Source: Candidatus Limosilactobacillus excrementigallinarum (GTDB lineage Bacteria > Bacillota > Bacilli > Lactobacillales > Lactobacillaceae). From it: a stretch of DNA of 64,000 nt. The notes beneath the pieces are model-generated. The model saw nothing but the letters and a program-made list of their open reading frames with translations. It made no database searches and was not told the DNA's origin. Location of the stretch: positions 1 to 64,000 of the forward strand of contig DWZS01000032.1 of the NCBI GenBank assembly GCA_019117445.1, written 5' to 3'. Below are positions 34,584 through 45,286 of this stretch, one piece after another. The position numbers and the translations under genes are program-made. How positions within the stretch are numbered: the first letter of the stretch is position 1; the number at the start of each line of letters is the position of its first letter.

Positions 34584-36450
34584 AGTAGTATTTCACCTCC
34601 TGCATTGCGGGTTTAGGAACCCGGTTTGCAAACATTAAACCATCCCCAGAAAAATCTGCATCTGTATGCCGATCATCAAAATCACCGCCATACCGCATTA
34701 CTAACTGTCCCGTTACCGGATCCGTAACTTGGATGGCTTGGTCGATGAAGTCCCAAATGAAGCCACCGCAGTAAACTGGATATTTCTTGATCAAATCAAC
34801 ATAGGCCTGCATTCCACCAACGGAATTGCCCATGGAGTGCATATATTCACATTCCATAAATGGTTTATCAGGATCATTTTTCAAATATTCTTCCACATCT
34901 TTTGGTGGCAAGTACATCCGACTTTCAAAATCAGAAATTCGATCCCGGTATTCAGGATTTTGGCAAACCCCTTCATAATGAACCAGACGGGTATCATCAT
35001 GTTGCTTATAAAATTGCTCCATCGCCGCAATATTGTCTCCAGCGTATGATTCATTTCCCAATGACCAGAAGAGAATACTTGGATGATTTTTAAAAGTTTC
35101 ATAGTTTGTCCGTGCCCGGTCTAAAACAACATCACGCCACTCTGGAACTGATCCTGGAACATTGTATGAAGGTTCTACCGCACCCATCTTTTGCCAAGTG
35201 CCATGCGATTCCAGATTATTTTCTGCCATCATGTAAATGCCGTTTTGGTCACAAAGGTAGTACCACGGAATTTGATCAGAATAGTGACAAGTCCGCACCG
35301 CATTAATATTATTTTCTCGGAACGTTCCGATGTCTTGTTTCATATCTGCTAACGTAATGCAGCGGCCCGTTCGACAATTCCATTCATGACGGTTAACGCC
35401 ATTAATAATCAGACGGTGACCATTCAGCTTGAGCACATGGTCTGGATCAATTTCGACGCGGCGGAACCCAAACTGATACGGAATAACTTCTAATAATTGG
35501 CCAGTTTGGTCGTGCACCGCAATTTCCAGACGATAGAGATACGGATCCTGATTATCCCATAAATGAACCTCGGAAATGGTCCCCGATTCAATCGTTAAGG
35601 TTTCTGCCACACTTTGATCAGTACGCAAGATTGTCCGTCCGGACTGATCCTGGGCGGTAATTGATACCGTCCCCGCCATAGACCCCGTCATTTTGAGATT
35701 TACCAATAACTGTCCGGACGTGTAATCATCATTTACGGTTGGCTTAATCAGCAAATCCTCAACATGAGTATCGGGAATAGCCTGCAAGGTTACATTACGA
35801 AAAATCCCTGAAAAGCGGAACATATCCTGATCTTCCAGGTAGGACGCCGTACTGTGTTTAAAGACGGCCACCGCTAGCACATTGTTTTCTTCCCGTAAAA
35901 ATGGTGTTAAATCAAATTCACTAGGGGTAAAGCTATCCTCGGCATAACCAACAAATTCACCGTTTAGCCATACATACATGGCTCGTTCAACACCAGCAAA
36001 TTGTACCCGAACGTGATGGCCCCGTAATCCTGGTTGTAAATCGAAGTGAGTGCGGTAGCAACCTACCGAATTATCATCAGCTGTCGAAAATTGCCCGGAG
36101 ACAATCCCCTGACCATTCGTAAATGCTGGGCGCCGGAAATGGTGCCCTTCCCAAGAATAGAGAGTATTAATGTATTGGTTTTGAGCATAACCAGCCAACT
36201 CGATCATGCTAGGAACCTGAATCCAATCCCAATCATGGTCATCAAAGTCTGGCTGCATAAAATCTTGCGGTTGATCCTGTGGCGTCTTAGCAAATGCAAA
36301 CCGCCACTGACCATTTAATGATTGGTAAAAACCACTTTTTTGATTGGCTAACTGTCGATAATCTTGGTACCAATCGTGGTCACTATGGGCCGCCATTTGG
36401 TTGACCCGAAAGACCCGCGGATCATCTAACCATTCTAACTGTGCATGCAT
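34567..36450 (-). CDS. lacL: Beta-galactosidase large subunit, GH2
   Basis: The 627-residue protein is the catalytic subunit of the LacLM heterodimer, which splits lactose into glucose and galactose. It has the jelly roll, immunoglobulin-like and TIM-barrel domains. The acid/base Glu is in [13 protein letters not shown] (about 464) and the nucleophile Glu in [13 protein letters not shown] (about 530). Length matches LacL of other lactobacilli. A cre site lies 18 bp upstream of the start, and the start follows GAGGAGGG. It belongs to the galKT-galR-lacLM cluster. Confidence 0.95.
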   Translation of the reverse strand: MHAQLEWLDDPRVFRVNQMAAHSDHDWYQDYRQLANQKSGFYQSLNGQWRFAFAKTPQDQPQDFMQPDFDDHDWDWIQVPSMIELAGYAQNQYINTLYSWEGHHFRRPAFTNGQGIVSGQFSTADDNSVGCYRTHFDLQPGLRGHHVRVQFAGVERAMYVWLNGEFVGYAEDSFTPSEFDLTPFLREENNVLAVAVFKHSTASYLEDQDMFRFSGIFRNVTLQAIPDTHVEDLLIKPTVNDDYTSGQLLVNLKMTGSMAGTVSITAQDQSGRTILRTDQSVAETLTIESGTISEVHLWDNQDPYLYRLEIAVHDQTGQLLEVIPYQFGFRRVEIDPDHVLKLNGHRLIINGVNRHEWNCRTGRCITLADMKQDIGTFRENNINAVRTCHYSDQIPWYYLCDQNGIYMMAENNLESHGTWQKMGAVEPSYNVPGSVPEWRDVVLDRARTNYETFKNHPSILFWSLGNESYAGDNIAAMEQFYKQHDDTRLVHYEGVCQNPEYRDRISDFESRMYLPPKDVEEYLKNDPDKPFMECEYMHSMGNSVGGMQAYVDLIKKYPVYCGGFIWDFIDQAIQVTDPVTGQLVMRYGGDFDDRHTDADFSGDGLMFANRVPKPAMQEVKYYYGQLK

Positions 36451-36468
36451 CTGAATCCCTCCTCATAA

Positions 36469-36482
36469 TGTTATCGCTTACA
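36469..36482. promoter_or_regulatory. cre-type site upstream of lacL
   Basis: TGTTATCGCTTACA matches the cre consensus at 13 of 14 positions. Because the adjacent gene encodes a LacI/GalR repressor with related DNA-binding taste, this could instead be its operator. Confidence 0.65.
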
Positions 36483-36514
36483 TTAACTTGTTAAATAAAG
36501 GGCTGGGGAAATCC

Positions 36515-37528
<1,014 letters not shown>

Positions 37529-38974
37529 TTATAGTTGATCAATAAATCGTTGCCAGCCTGCGCGGCCCGCGTCATCTTTCTTAAAGACTCCGGCATCCGC
37601 TAGCACGTCAGAAAATACTTGAGCCACTTCTTCCTTAAGTACCTCATCAACATTAGCAGAGGTAATTTCCCGCCGTGCCTGAACAGTTTTCGCCCATGAT
37701 AGGTGGCTAGCGGCAATTTGGTTATCCTGACCAAGCCAGAATTTTTTGACTTCTGCTAATTCATCCTTCAGTCGGGCTGGTAAAATGGCCCGTCCCATCA
37801 CTTCGATCAGGCCAATATTTTCCTTCTTAATGTGCCACAACTCTTCATGTGGATGGAAAATTCCGAGTGGGTATTGATCACTAGTATTATTATCCCGTAA
37901 AACCAAATCTAACACAAACTGATCACCGTCACGGTGCATGATTGGCGTCACGGTATGGTGGCGAGTAGTACCATCATATGCCTTAATCTGTAGCTGTTCA
38001 TCACTATAATGATCCCAACTATTAATGATGTGGGTCCCTAAGTTAATTAACGCTAATTCATTGCTGCTAATTAAGCGCAAATCACTCATCGGCCAGTCAA
38101 CTATTCCCGCCGTCACATCTGGATAGTCGGCAAAGGAAATTGATTGCCGAAGCTTAGCCTTCATCATTGGAAAGACGTGTTTACCGCCTTGATAATGTTC
38201 GTGGGCCAGCATCGAGCCACCAACAATTGGCAAATCTGCGTTGCTACCAACGAAATAATGAGGCAACTGCTTTTCAATTTCTACTAAATTGATCAGCGTT
38301 TGCTGGTTAATCTTCATCGGTTCGTGTTTGGCATCCAAAAAGATACAATGCTCGTTAAAGTACGCATATGGTGAGTATTGGAAGCCCCACTGCTTACCGC
38401 CAATCATCATCCGAATAATCCGGTGATTACTCCGGGCAGCATGGTCCAGGCGGCCTAAGTAGCCTTCATTTTCCATACATAATGCACACTGCGGATATTT
38501 CTTACCCTTCGCATGGGCAGCCGCCGCAATTGCCTTTGGATCCTTTTCCGGCTTAGATAAATTGATAGTGATTTCTAGTTGATTGCCATCTTGCACCCGC
38601 TTAGTAAATTCAATATTGCGCTTAATTGCGGAAGCTTTGACGTAATTATTGGTGGTACACAGTTGGTAAAACCAATTCGTCGCTGTCTGTGGTGACTCCA
38701 CATACTTGTTCCAAAACGTTGCGTTCACCACTGCTGGCGTCGGCGTCAGCAAATCATATAACTGATCACTCAAAATTTCACGTGCGGTTGGTCCATCATC
38801 AATTTTCTTGCGTTGAACAGCTAAATCAACTAATTGATCTACCACTGGCCGTTGATCATCATCCACGTCCGCGTCACCAACTAATGCTCGCACCTTATTC
38901 ATTACATAAGTCTGGTCCAACGGTGCAAACCGGCCACTGGCAACGGCTTGTTTAGCAAACTTTTCAAATAACAT
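37529..38974 (-). CDS. galT: UTP-hexose-1-phosphate uridylyltransferase, Firmicute (type 2) form
   Basis: The 481-residue Leloir enzyme transfers UMP between UDP-glucose and galactose-1-phosphate. Segments typical of the Gram-positive form are CALCMENEGYLGR, FQYSPYAYFNEHCIFLD and VGGSMLAHEHYQGG with the catalytic His region. It lies 16 bp after galK and 18 bp before galR, consistent with one transcript. The start follows AAGGAG. Confidence 0.95.
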   Translation of the reverse strand: MLFEKFAKQAVASGRFAPLDQTYVMNKVRALVGDADVDDDQRPVVDQLVDLAVQRKKIDDGPTAREILSDQLYDLLTPTPAVVNATFWNKYVESPQTATNWFYQLCTTNNYVKASAIKRNIEFTKRVQDGNQLEITINLSKPEKDPKAIAAAAHAKGKKYPQCALCMENEGYLGRLDHAARSNHRIIRMMIGGKQWGFQYSPYAYFNEHCIFLDAKHEPMKINQQTLINLVEIEKQLPHYFVGSNADLPIVGGSMLAHEHYQGGKHVFPMMKAKLRQSISFADYPDVTAGIVDWPMSDLRLISSNELALINLGTHIINSWDHYSDEQLQIKAYDGTTRHHTVTPIMHRDGDQFVLDLVLRDNNTSDQYPLGIFHPHEELWHIKKENIGLIEVMGRAILPARLKDELAEVKKFWLGQDNQIAASHLSWAKTVQARREITSANVDEVLKEEVAQVFSDVLADAGVFKKDDAGRAGWQRFIDQL

Positions 38975-38989
38975 TCTAATTCGCGCTCC

Positions 38990-40159
38990 TTAGTTTAATT
39001 GCCGTGGTCCATCAACAATTTCAACGTCAAAGAAACTAGCATCATAACCAACTTTATTGCGGTATTCTTCGCCAACCTGCTGTTTCAAGTTTTCAACTTG
39101 GTCCTTCTTGACTAGCGCAATGGCACTTCCTGCAAAGCCGCCACCGATCATCCGGGCACCGGCTACTCCCGGAAGTTGCCAAGCAGTGTTTACTAGTGTA
39201 TCAAGTTCAAAACTGGATACTTCATAGTCGTACGCTAATGAAACGTGGGAGGCATTAATCAGCCGCCCAAGACGTTCCATGTCATTCACCTGCATCGCCT
39301 TAGTAGCCTCACGTGTCCGTTCATTTTCCGTGACAACATGCCGCACCCGCCGAATCAAAACCGCATCATTAATTAAGTAGTCATATGCTTCAAAAGTCTT
39401 GAAGTCGAGATCACTAAGTGAAGTAATTCCGAGTTTCTGTTGTAAAAGGTGTAGTGCTTCCTGACTTTGCTTAACTCGCTCATTGTAAGCTGAATTTGCC
39501 AATGAGTGCTTTTTATTGGTGCTCATAATTACCAAGGTGTAGTTTGGATCATCCATTGACTTATACTGATAGCTCAACGTGGCACTGTTCAGTAAAACGG
39601 CTTGATCCTTTTTACCCATCCGAACAGCAAACTGATCCATGATTCCGGAACGTAAACCTAAAAAGTCATTTTCTGTCCGCTGCCCCAGCTTTGCGAGCTC
39701 GATATTGCTGACTGGCAGATTGAATTCATCTTTTAAGACTTCCCCCATCAGCATCTCGATCGACGCCGATGATGATAGCCCCGAACCATACGGCAGATTA
39801 CCATAGATATAAAGGCTAAATCCTTTATCAATGAGGTAGCCTTCATGCCGTAAATAAGCGAGCATTCCCTTCGGATAATTGGCCCATTGTTCCGAATCCT
39901 TCACAATTGGATAACGGTCCGTCACGGGGAATGAAACAATCTCACCCTTAATATTTTCGGAGTACAGTTCTACTTTATCGTCATCACGTGGTGCAAAGAC
40001 CCCGTAAGTCCCCAAACTAATTGCACAAGGCATTGACAAACCATCATTGTAATCGGTGTGTTCACCAATCAAGTTAATTCGTCCCGGAGAGAAGAAAATA
40101 TCCTTTCCTGGGCGGTGAAATACTTTTTGGAATCCATCCAGTAACGCTTGCTTTTCCAT
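38990..40159 (-). CDS. galK: Galactokinase
   Basis: The 389-residue GHMP kinase phosphorylates galactose released by LacLM. The galactokinase signature GRINLIGEHTDYNDG (26-40), the ATP loop LPYGSGLSSSASIEM and the C-terminal MIGGGFAGSAIALV are present. It is the first gene of the cluster, with its own promoter and palindromic operator, and the start follows CGGAGG. Confidence 0.97.
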   Translation of the reverse strand: MEKQALLDGFQKVFHRPGKDIFFSPGRINLIGEHTDYNDGLSMPCAISLGTYGVFAPRDDDKVELYSENIKGEIVSFPVTDRYPIVKDSEQWANYPKGMLAYLRHEGYLIDKGFSLYIYGNLPYGSGLSSSASIEMLMGEVLKDEFNLPVSNIELAKLGQRTENDFLGLRSGIMDQFAVRMGKKDQAVLLNSATLSYQYKSMDDPNYTLVIMSTNKKHSLANSAYNERVKQSQEALHLLQQKLGITSLSDLDFKTFEAYDYLINDAVLIRRVRHVVTENERTREATKAMQVNDMERLGRLINASHVSLAYDYEVSSFELDTLVNTAWQLPGVAGARMIGGGFAGSAIALVKKDQVENLKQQVGEEYRNKVGYDASFFDVEIVDGPRQLN

Positions 40160-40192
40160 GAGCAGCCTCCGTTTTTCGTTTAGTAAAGTTCG

Positions 40193-40210
40193 TTAGTAAA
40201 ATTTTACTAA
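40193..40210. promoter_or_regulatory. Probable GalR operator upstream of galK
   Basis: TTAGTAAAATTTTACTAA is a perfect 18-bp palindrome directly behind the predicted galK start point. A further half-site, TTTAGTAAA, lies at 40179-40187. Paired TTTAGTAAA sites are characteristic of GalR control in lactic acid bacteria and streptococci. Confidence 0.75.
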
Positions 40211-40214
40211 ACTC

Positions 40215-40243
40215 ATGGTAAACCTTTTTGAAAAATTGGTCAA
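40215..40243 (-). promoter_or_regulatory. Promoter of galK
   Basis: On the minus strand TTGACC (40238-40243) is followed after 17 bp by TACCAT (40215-40220). The operator palindrome lies immediately downstream. Confidence 0.65.
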
Positions 40244-40253
40244 CGTCATTTAT

Positions 40254-40269
40254 TGTTTCACGTGAAACA
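40254..40269. promoter_or_regulatory. parS site (ParB/Spo0J binding)
   Basis: TGTTTCACGTGAAACA is a perfect 16-bp palindrome and agrees at every position with the Firmicute parS consensus TGTTNCACGTGAAACA. It lies in the divergent gap between galK and the SGNH hydrolase gene. ParB loads here and helps organise and segregate the chromosome. Most parS sites lie in the origin-proximal part of the chromosome. Confidence 0.88.
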
Positions 40270-40317
40270 CAATCCATGGGTGCGCTACAATAGGTTAAAA
40301 AGTAAGGAGTTTAAACA

Positions 40318-41259
40318 ATGGAGCTTTCCGCAAACAAAATGATGGAACAAACCCACCTCACCGGGCGGTGGTTTCTCCACGATCAGTCATTAATGTCACC
40401 GCTATTAGGGGCCACATTAAATTTCACGATTCGTAATAGTGCCACTTTGACCATCAAAACAGTAAATCATGCTAATCCCCTTTCTCCTAGTCAGTTCTTT
40501 ACCTGCCGCATTGATAATGGTGCTTGGCAGCGCTGGCCTGCTTCAGATGGAAGTATGACGTTATCCCTTTCGCCAGCTTGCCACCAAATTTGTATTATGA
40601 CAGGTGGCAACTGTGACCTTGATGATGTTTGGAACAAAAATGAAGTCTTCACGATCACCAGAATGGAAGTTGATGATTCGGCCATTATTCAGCCCCTTGC
40701 TAAGTCCACCCGCGTCCTCGTTCTTGGTGATTCCATAACGGCAGGGTGTTGGGTTGCTGGCAAACATGCTAGTGTCGACTATCGTCCGGAAAGTAACTAT
40801 TTGGCGGTTGCCCAAGACTGCCTTCCTCAAATTGAAATTCACCGGGTGGCTTATTCGGCCGCTGGGGTGTTACGTCCGGGAACTGGAAATGTTCCACCAG
40901 CACACGGGTGGCTCAACCAATTAAATGCTCAAACCAAAGCACCGGTGAAACATTTTAATTTAGTAATTATTGCTTTAGGGGTTAACGACCGGCGCTTCTC
41001 CACTAATGAATTTTGTCTGGCATACCGCAAGTACGTCAAAGCAGTTCAAAAACGTTATCAATGTTCAGTTGCATTAATGGTGCCCTTATTACAAAGTTTT
41101 GCCCAGGAAATCAAAACAATTGGTAAGGAAATGCATATTCCAGTAATACCAACTGTCGACTGGTGTTCAGAAACGGTTGATGGGTTGCACCCTAGCCAAC
41201 GCGGATCGCTAACGGCTGGTCAACATTTTGCACAGGCCCTTTCGCAACTGGTACAATAA
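40318..41259 (+). CDS. SGNH/GDSL-family hydrolase, CE2-like esterase
   Basis: The 313-residue protein has an N-terminal beta-sandwich (about 1-125) followed by an SGNH domain, the order seen in CE2-type carbohydrate esterases. Ser139 lies in VLGDSITAG, a block III-like IIALGVNDRR follows, and the catalytic pair Asp288 and His291 lie in VDGLHPSQRG. It probably removes acetyl groups from sugars or oligosaccharides in the cytoplasm, as no signal peptide is seen. It is the first of four close plus-strand genes. The start follows AAGGAG. Confidence 0.85.
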   Translation: MELSANKMMEQTHLTGRWFLHDQSLMSPLLGATLNFTIRNSATLTIKTVNHANPLSPSQFFTCRIDNGAWQRWPASDGSMTLSLSPACHQICIMTGGNCDLDDVWNKNEVFTITRMEVDDSAIIQPLAKSTRVLVLGDSITAGCWVAGKHASVDYRPESNYLAVAQDCLPQIEIHRVAYSAAGVLRPGTGNVPPAHGWLNQLNAQTKAPVKHFNLVIIALGVNDRRFSTNEFCLAYRKYVKAVQKRYQCSVALMVPLLQSFAQEIKTIGKEMHIPVIPTVDWCSETVDGLHPSQRGSLTAGQHFAQALSQLVQ

Positions 41260-41283
41260 GGGAAATAGAAAGGAAGTGATCGA

Positions 41284-42072
41284 TTGGCTCACGAACGAAT
41301 TATCCCATTATTGAACACCCATAATTTTCGTGACCTCGGTGGTTACCCAACCGTTAATGGTCAAACCGTCAAATGGGGGAAGATTTTTCGCTCTGATAAA
41401 CTTAGTCAACTTTCTGACCAAGATCAGCAGCAACTCACTACACTATCCATCCAAACAGACATCGACCTGCGCTCCAAGGAAGAAATCACCGCTGCTCCAG
41501 ATCAACTTCCTGACCACATTGAATACTTATCGAATCCAGTTTTCCAGCGGGATGTGACCGATTCATCGAAGAGCGTCGACGGACTCAGTAACGAGTTACG
41601 GAGCAATCCGCTTGCCGGCCGTCAGCACATGCAAACGGTCTACCATAATATGATGACTAGTCAACACGCTGCCCATGCCTTCCACACCGTCTTTGAACAA
41701 TTGCTAACCGTCAATGAAAACCAAAGTATTCTGTTTCATTGCACCGCGGGTAAGGATCGGACGGGAATGAGCGCCTACCTAATTCTTCGAGCACTAGGTG
41801 TTAGTGCTGAAATTGCCAAAAAAGATTACTTGTTAACTAATACGGCCTTGAAGAATTTTCTGAACGGCCGCCAAGCAATGTTACGCGCAGCACAACGGCC
41901 ATCAACACTCATTGATAACTACACTGCATTATGGACCGCTGATCCGAGCTACCTCGAAGCGGCTCGCCAGGTGATTAAAGAACAGTATGGGAGTGTCGAA
42001 AACTATCTCCGTTCCGCGGTTGGTCTCACCAAAAATGACCGTGCAGATTTACGAAAACTGTATCTAAATTAA
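41284..42072 (+). CDS. Tyrosine/dual-specificity phosphatase (PTP fold)
   Basis: The 262-residue protein has the CX5R active-site loop FHCTAGKDRTGMSAYLIL with Cys153 and Arg159, and the N-terminal TNFRDLGGYPT-like segment (THNFRDLGGYPTVNG) of bacterial Tyr3/LipA-type phosphatases. Members remove phosphate from protein tyrosine or phosphoinositides. It starts at TTG, preceded by AAAGGAAGTGA and with no better in-frame start. It follows the esterase gene by 24 bp. Confidence 0.88.
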   Translation: MAHERIIPLLNTHNFRDLGGYPTVNGQTVKWGKIFRSDKLSQLSDQDQQQLTTLSIQTDIDLRSKEEITAAPDQLPDHIEYLSNPVFQRDVTDSSKSVDGLSNELRSNPLAGRQHMQTVYHNMMTSQHAAHAFHTVFEQLLTVNENQSILFHCTAGKDRTGMSAYLILRALGVSAEIAKKDYLLTNTALKNFLNGRQAMLRAAQRPSTLIDNYTALWTADPSYLEAARQVIKEQYGSVENYLRSAVGLTKNDRADLRKLYLN

Positions 42073-42089
42073 TTAAGGAGGTTGGAAAA

Positions 42090-42593
42090 ATGAAAATTGA
42101 TGTTCCACTTGAAAATGGTCTTCTCCCAGACCGTTACGGGAAGTTTGCTCCAGCTACCAATCAGTTAGCCGGTCAGCCAGTAACATCATTCCCGATTAAA
42201 ATCAGTAATGCGCCAACCACAACTAAGGCATACGCAATCGTAATGGTCGATTATGATTCCATTCCAGTTTGTGGATTTACCTGGATTCACTGGATTGCCA
42301 CCAATATTCCTGGTGATTGGCAAGAAATTCCATAAAATGCCAGTTTGGCACTCAAAGACCGGTTCATTCAAGGAAAAAATAGTAATGCCAGTCGGTTCGT
42401 TAATGGGCAACCACAAACCGGATATACCGGTCCGACGCCACCTGATCAGACGCATAGTTACCAATTAACCGTTTATGCCCTCGATCAAATTTTGCCGTTA
42501 AAAAATGGTTATTGGTTGAATGAATTTCTTCAAACTGCAAAAGGTCACATTGTTGATGAAGTCACTATTCAGTTACCATCACGCGCAAATTAA
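42090..42593 (+). pseudogene. YbhB/YbcL (PEBP) family gene interrupted by one in-frame stop
   Basis: Codons 1-81 and 83-167 form one continuous frame of a Raf-kinase-inhibitor-like (phosphatidylethanolamine-binding) protein. The first half has AIVMVDYDSIP and FTWIHWIATNIPGDW; the second has TGYTGPTPPDQTHSYQLTVYALD, both family hallmarks. Codon 82, at 42333-42335, is TAA where relatives would have a sense codon. No frame shift is needed to join the halves. The gene is either a recent nonsense pseudogene, a sequencing error, or yields an 81-residue fragment. A TTG at 42345 could in principle restart the second half but has no good ribosome-binding site. Confidence 0.85.
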
Positions 42594-42609
42594 TAAGGGA
42601 AGTGAGATT

Positions 42610-42834
42610 ATGGAAACTAGAATTTTCTTTAACCCGGGTGATTCAATTGCCAACATTCACGATTACAACGAAGCCATCCGGAAGGGACAAATTTTTAAAA
42701 AGGAACGTAAAGTTGACGACCTGGTAATTGCTAAAGATAAGGACAATGAAGAATACGCCATCTTTTACGCCCGTGATGCTAAGCAAGAACCACATGATTC
42801 TACTAAGGCATACGAAATTAAAAAACACGTTTAG
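42610..42834 (+). CDS. Small acidic-basic protein of unknown function, 74 residues
   Basis: The protein begins METRIFFNPGDSIANIHDYNEAI and is rich in charged residues (KKERKVDDLVIAKDKDNEEYAIF), with no signal or membrane segment. The ATG at 42610 follows GGGAAGTGAG; an upstream in-frame start would overlap the PEBP gene. It is the last gene of the plus-strand group that begins with the SGNH esterase. I do not recognise the family. Confidence 0.65.
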   Translation: METRIFFNPGDSIANIHDYNEAIRKGQIFKKERKVDDLVIAKDKDNEEYAIFYARDAKQEPHDSTKAYEIKKHV

Positions 42835-42847
42835 TTAGTTAATACCG

Positions 42848-42895
42848 CAAAAATGCCGCTAGAATTCGGACCATCCGAACCTGGCGGCATTTTTC
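42848..42895. terminator. Bidirectional terminator
   Basis: An AAAAATGCCGC arm pairs with GCGGCATTTTT, and an inner ATTCGGA pairs with TCCGAA. It lies between the convergent small-protein gene and the ABC ATPase gene. Confidence 0.85.
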
Positions 42896-42920
42896 TGTTC
42901 ACAGAACAGCGATGTAATCT

Positions 42921-43655
42921 CTAAAATTTCATCGCAGCTAAAAATTCTTGAATGCGTTCTGTTGGTTGATTAAAGAACTGTTCACTAGCACCCGCAAATT
43001 CAATCTGACCATCTTCAACAAAGACGATTTGGTCAGCAACCTTGCGTGCAAAGTCCATATTGTGGGTCACCACAATCATAGAATGGCCCTGCTTAGCTAA
43101 ATCTTGCAACACCCGTAAAATCTGGGCCTCTAGTTCAGGATCGAGCGCACTCGTGGGCTCATCAAAGAGGATAAATGAAGTATCGAGAGCTAATGCCCGA
43201 CAAATGGAAACCCGCTGTTGCTGGCCACCGGAAAGTTGGTTTGGATAACGGTTAGCAACGTCGTCTAAGCCGACTTGTTGGAGCAGTTGGTGTGCCTTTT
43301 TCTCAGCAGCCGCTCGACTAATACCCTTCACGTAGATCGGTCCTTCCGTAATGTTCTCCAGAATCGTTAGATTTGGAAACAGGTTCCAACTCTGGAAAAC
43401 CATGGCCGTTTGGCGACGCATTTGCAAAATTTCTTTATTGGATAAATCTTGTGCGTAATCCAGTTTTAGATCGCCAATCTCTAACGTTCCAGACTGTGGT
43501 CGTTCAAGCAGGTTAATCGCCCGGAGTAACGTTGATTTTCCGGCACCTGATGGTCCCAGAATAACTGTTGTTTGATGATCAGGGAATTCAACGCTGACGT
43601 CATTCAAGGCGTGATGATTTTGATATTGTTTATCAACATGACTTAATTTAATCAT
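42921..43655 (-). CDS. Polar amino acid ABC transporter, ATP-binding protein
   Basis: The 244-residue ATPase has Walker [10 protein letters not shown] (33-41), the ABC signature [15 protein letters not shown], Walker [13 protein letters not shown] and the H-loop VVTHNMDFA, in the GlnQ/PAAT subfamily style. It powers uptake by the permease and lipoprotein encoded just upstream; the gap to the permease gene is 3 bp. Confidence 0.95.
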   Translation of the reverse strand: MIKLSHVDKQYQNHHALNDVSVEFPDHQTTVILGPSGAGKSTLLRAINLLERPQSGTLEIGDLKLDYAQDLSNKEILQMRRQTAMVFQSWNLFPNLTILENITEGPIYVKGISRAAAEKKAHQLLQQVGLDDVANRYPNQLSGGQQQRVSICRALALDTSFILFDEPTSALDPELEAQILRVLQDLAKQGHSMIVVTHNMDFARKVADQIVFVEDGQIEFAGASEQFFNQPTERIQEFLAAMKF

Positions 43656-43658
43656 TGA

Positions 43659-44354
43659 CTATTCCCCCTCCGCGGTAATGTAGCGTGATAACCGTTTTTC
43701 CATGTAGTATTGCAAAATCGTCAGTAACGAGCAGAAAACGGCATAAACCGCTGCGACAATTGAGTACATCAATAACGGTTGATAGTTATGCGAAGCAATT
43801 TGCTGACTCACTAAAAACATGTCCGCAATCGTAATCGTACTTGCTAACGACGTATCTTTGACTAGTCCAATAAAGGAATTCGACAGCGGTGGAATTGCTA
43901 CCCGGAAAGCTTGGGGAAAGATAATCTTGAATAACACTTGCTGGTAAGTCATCCCGATAGAATATGCTGCCTCCCACTGACTGCGGGGGATGGAACTAAT
44001 GGCCGCCCGAATCGTTTCTGAGGCGTACGCCCCGGTATTAAGGGAAAAAGTCCAAATACCAGCCGTCCACGCATTTAATTGCAAGCCGACGTTGGGGAGC
44101 CCGTAAAAAACAATAAACAATTGAACAATTAGTGGTGTGGAACGAAAGAGCCAGACATAAAACGAGAAAATAGCCTTGAGAACCTGCCAAAGACCTTTGA
44201 CCACTGTATTTCCCCGTGGCTGAGAAGTTTTAATCAGGGCGGTTATCACCGCAATCACCAATCCAATAATAAACGAGATTACCGCAATCGGAATCGTGTA
44301 TTTAATGCCGGCCCATAAAATTTCTGGCGTTGTTGATTTGATAATATCCCACAT
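43659..44354 (-). CDS. Polar amino acid ABC transporter, permease
   Basis: The 231-residue membrane protein has five hydrophobic helices and the HisM-type coupling loop EAAYSIGMTYQQVLFKIIFPQAFRVAIPPLSN. It probably works as a homodimer with the adjacent ATPase. The start at 44354 (MWDIIKS) follows AAAAGGGGA; an upstream ATG would add nine residues covering that site. Confidence 0.92.
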   Translation of the reverse strand: MWDIIKSTTPEILWAGIKYTIPIAVISFIIGLVIAVITALIKTSQPRGNTVVKGLWQVLKAIFSFYVWLFRSTPLIVQLFIVFYGLPNVGLQLNAWTAGIWTFSLNTGAYASETIRAAISSIPRSQWEAAYSIGMTYQQVLFKIIFPQAFRVAIPPLSNSFIGLVKDTSLASTITIADMFLVSQQIASHNYQPLLMYSIVAAVYAVFCSLLTILQYYMEKRLSRYITAEGE

Positions 44355-44414
44355 TTTAATTCCCCTTTTGTAAAAGGCCAAGCTCGTTATAATTGCGATC
44401 TTGGCTTTACTAAT

Positions 44415-45212
44415 TTATTTTTCAGTAATGTTTTCTTGGAAGTATTTATCAGATAACCGCTTCAATGTACCATCCTTACGGAGTTCATTCAATGCCTTAT
44501 CCGTCTTCTTCTTCAAACCTTTATTATTCTTCGCCATCAAAATCCCAATCTTTTGACTTGGAATCTTGCTCGTTGGGACCGTCATTTCCTTTAAATCATC
44601 CGCATTATTCGTCCGTTGATAATAAAGGAATGCTTCCTTCGAGTTCATTGCGGCTTGGACCCGCCCCTGCCGAATTAATGACATTGCAGTCGCAAAGTCT
44701 GGTGATGAAACATTGTCACCGCCGAACTTCTTAACGTTATCGGCATTCGCAGTCCCGGTTGCAGCAGCAATCTTTTTACCCTTAATATCGTTAACGTTCT
44801 TAATGTCGTTATTGTCCTTCTTCATGATTAAGGACGTCTTGGAGTAAATATATGGAGTTGAGAACAAGTATGCCTTTTGACGTTCCGGAGTCATCGCGAT
44901 ATTATTGATTGCCATATCAAATTTATGGGAACCAACCCCCGCGATTAATGAATCCCACTTGGTTGGCACAAACTTAACCTTGTAGCCCATCTTCTTAGCT
45001 AACGCACGCGCCATATCAACTTCAAATCCCGTTAACTTACCGTTTTCACGGTACGAATATGGTGCATAGGTTCCTTCTAACCCGACCGTTAATGTCCCTT
45101 TCTTAACTAATTGGGGACTATTACTTGAAGAAGAGCGGCCACAGGCTGCCAGTGCCACCATTGCAAGTAAACTAGCACCGATCACACTGATTCTTTTGAG
45201 CCATTTTTTCAT
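44415..45212 (-). CDS. Amino acid ABC transporter, substrate-binding lipoprotein
   Basis: The 265-residue family 3 solute-binding protein has a lipoprotein signal with lipobox LAAC (Cys24). Mature-part marks are LTVGLEGTYAPYSYRENGKLTGFEVDMARALAKKMG and MTPERQKAYLFSTPYI. It captures a polar amino acid (cystine, glutamine or similar, not resolved) outside the cell. It is the first gene of the transporter operon. The start follows AAGGAGG. Confidence 0.93.
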   Translation of the reverse strand: MKKWLKRISVIGASLLAMVALAACGRSSSSNSPQLVKKGTLTVGLEGTYAPYSYRENGKLTGFEVDMARALAKKMGYKVKFVPTKWDSLIAGVGSHKFDMAINNIAMTPERQKAYLFSTPYIYSKTSLIMKKDNNDIKNVNDIKGKKIAAATGTANADNVKKFGGDNVSSPDFATAMSLIRQGRVQAAMNSKEAFLYYQRTNNADDLKEMTVPTSKIPSQKIGILMAKNNKGLKKKTDKALNELRKDGTLKRLSDKYFQENITEK

Positions 45213-45257
45213 TACCGTATTTCCTCCTTGCCATCATGCTTACTTTCAATAAGTAAA

Positions 45258-45286
45258 AGTGTACAGACTCTGTTGACGATTGTCAA
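45258..45286 (-). promoter_or_regulatory. Promoter of the amino acid ABC operon
   Basis: On the minus strand a perfect TTGACA (45281-45286) is followed after 17 bp by TACACT (45258-45263). A 7-bp inverted repeat, TGTTGAC-GATT-GTCAACA (45271-45288), covers the -35 box and could bind a regulator. Confidence 0.65.

Noticed and set aside
36483..36494. TTAACTTGTTAA palindrome upstream of lacL as a GalR operator
   Set aside because: It differs from the TTAGTAAA half-sites at galK and is short enough to arise by chance in AT-rich sequence.
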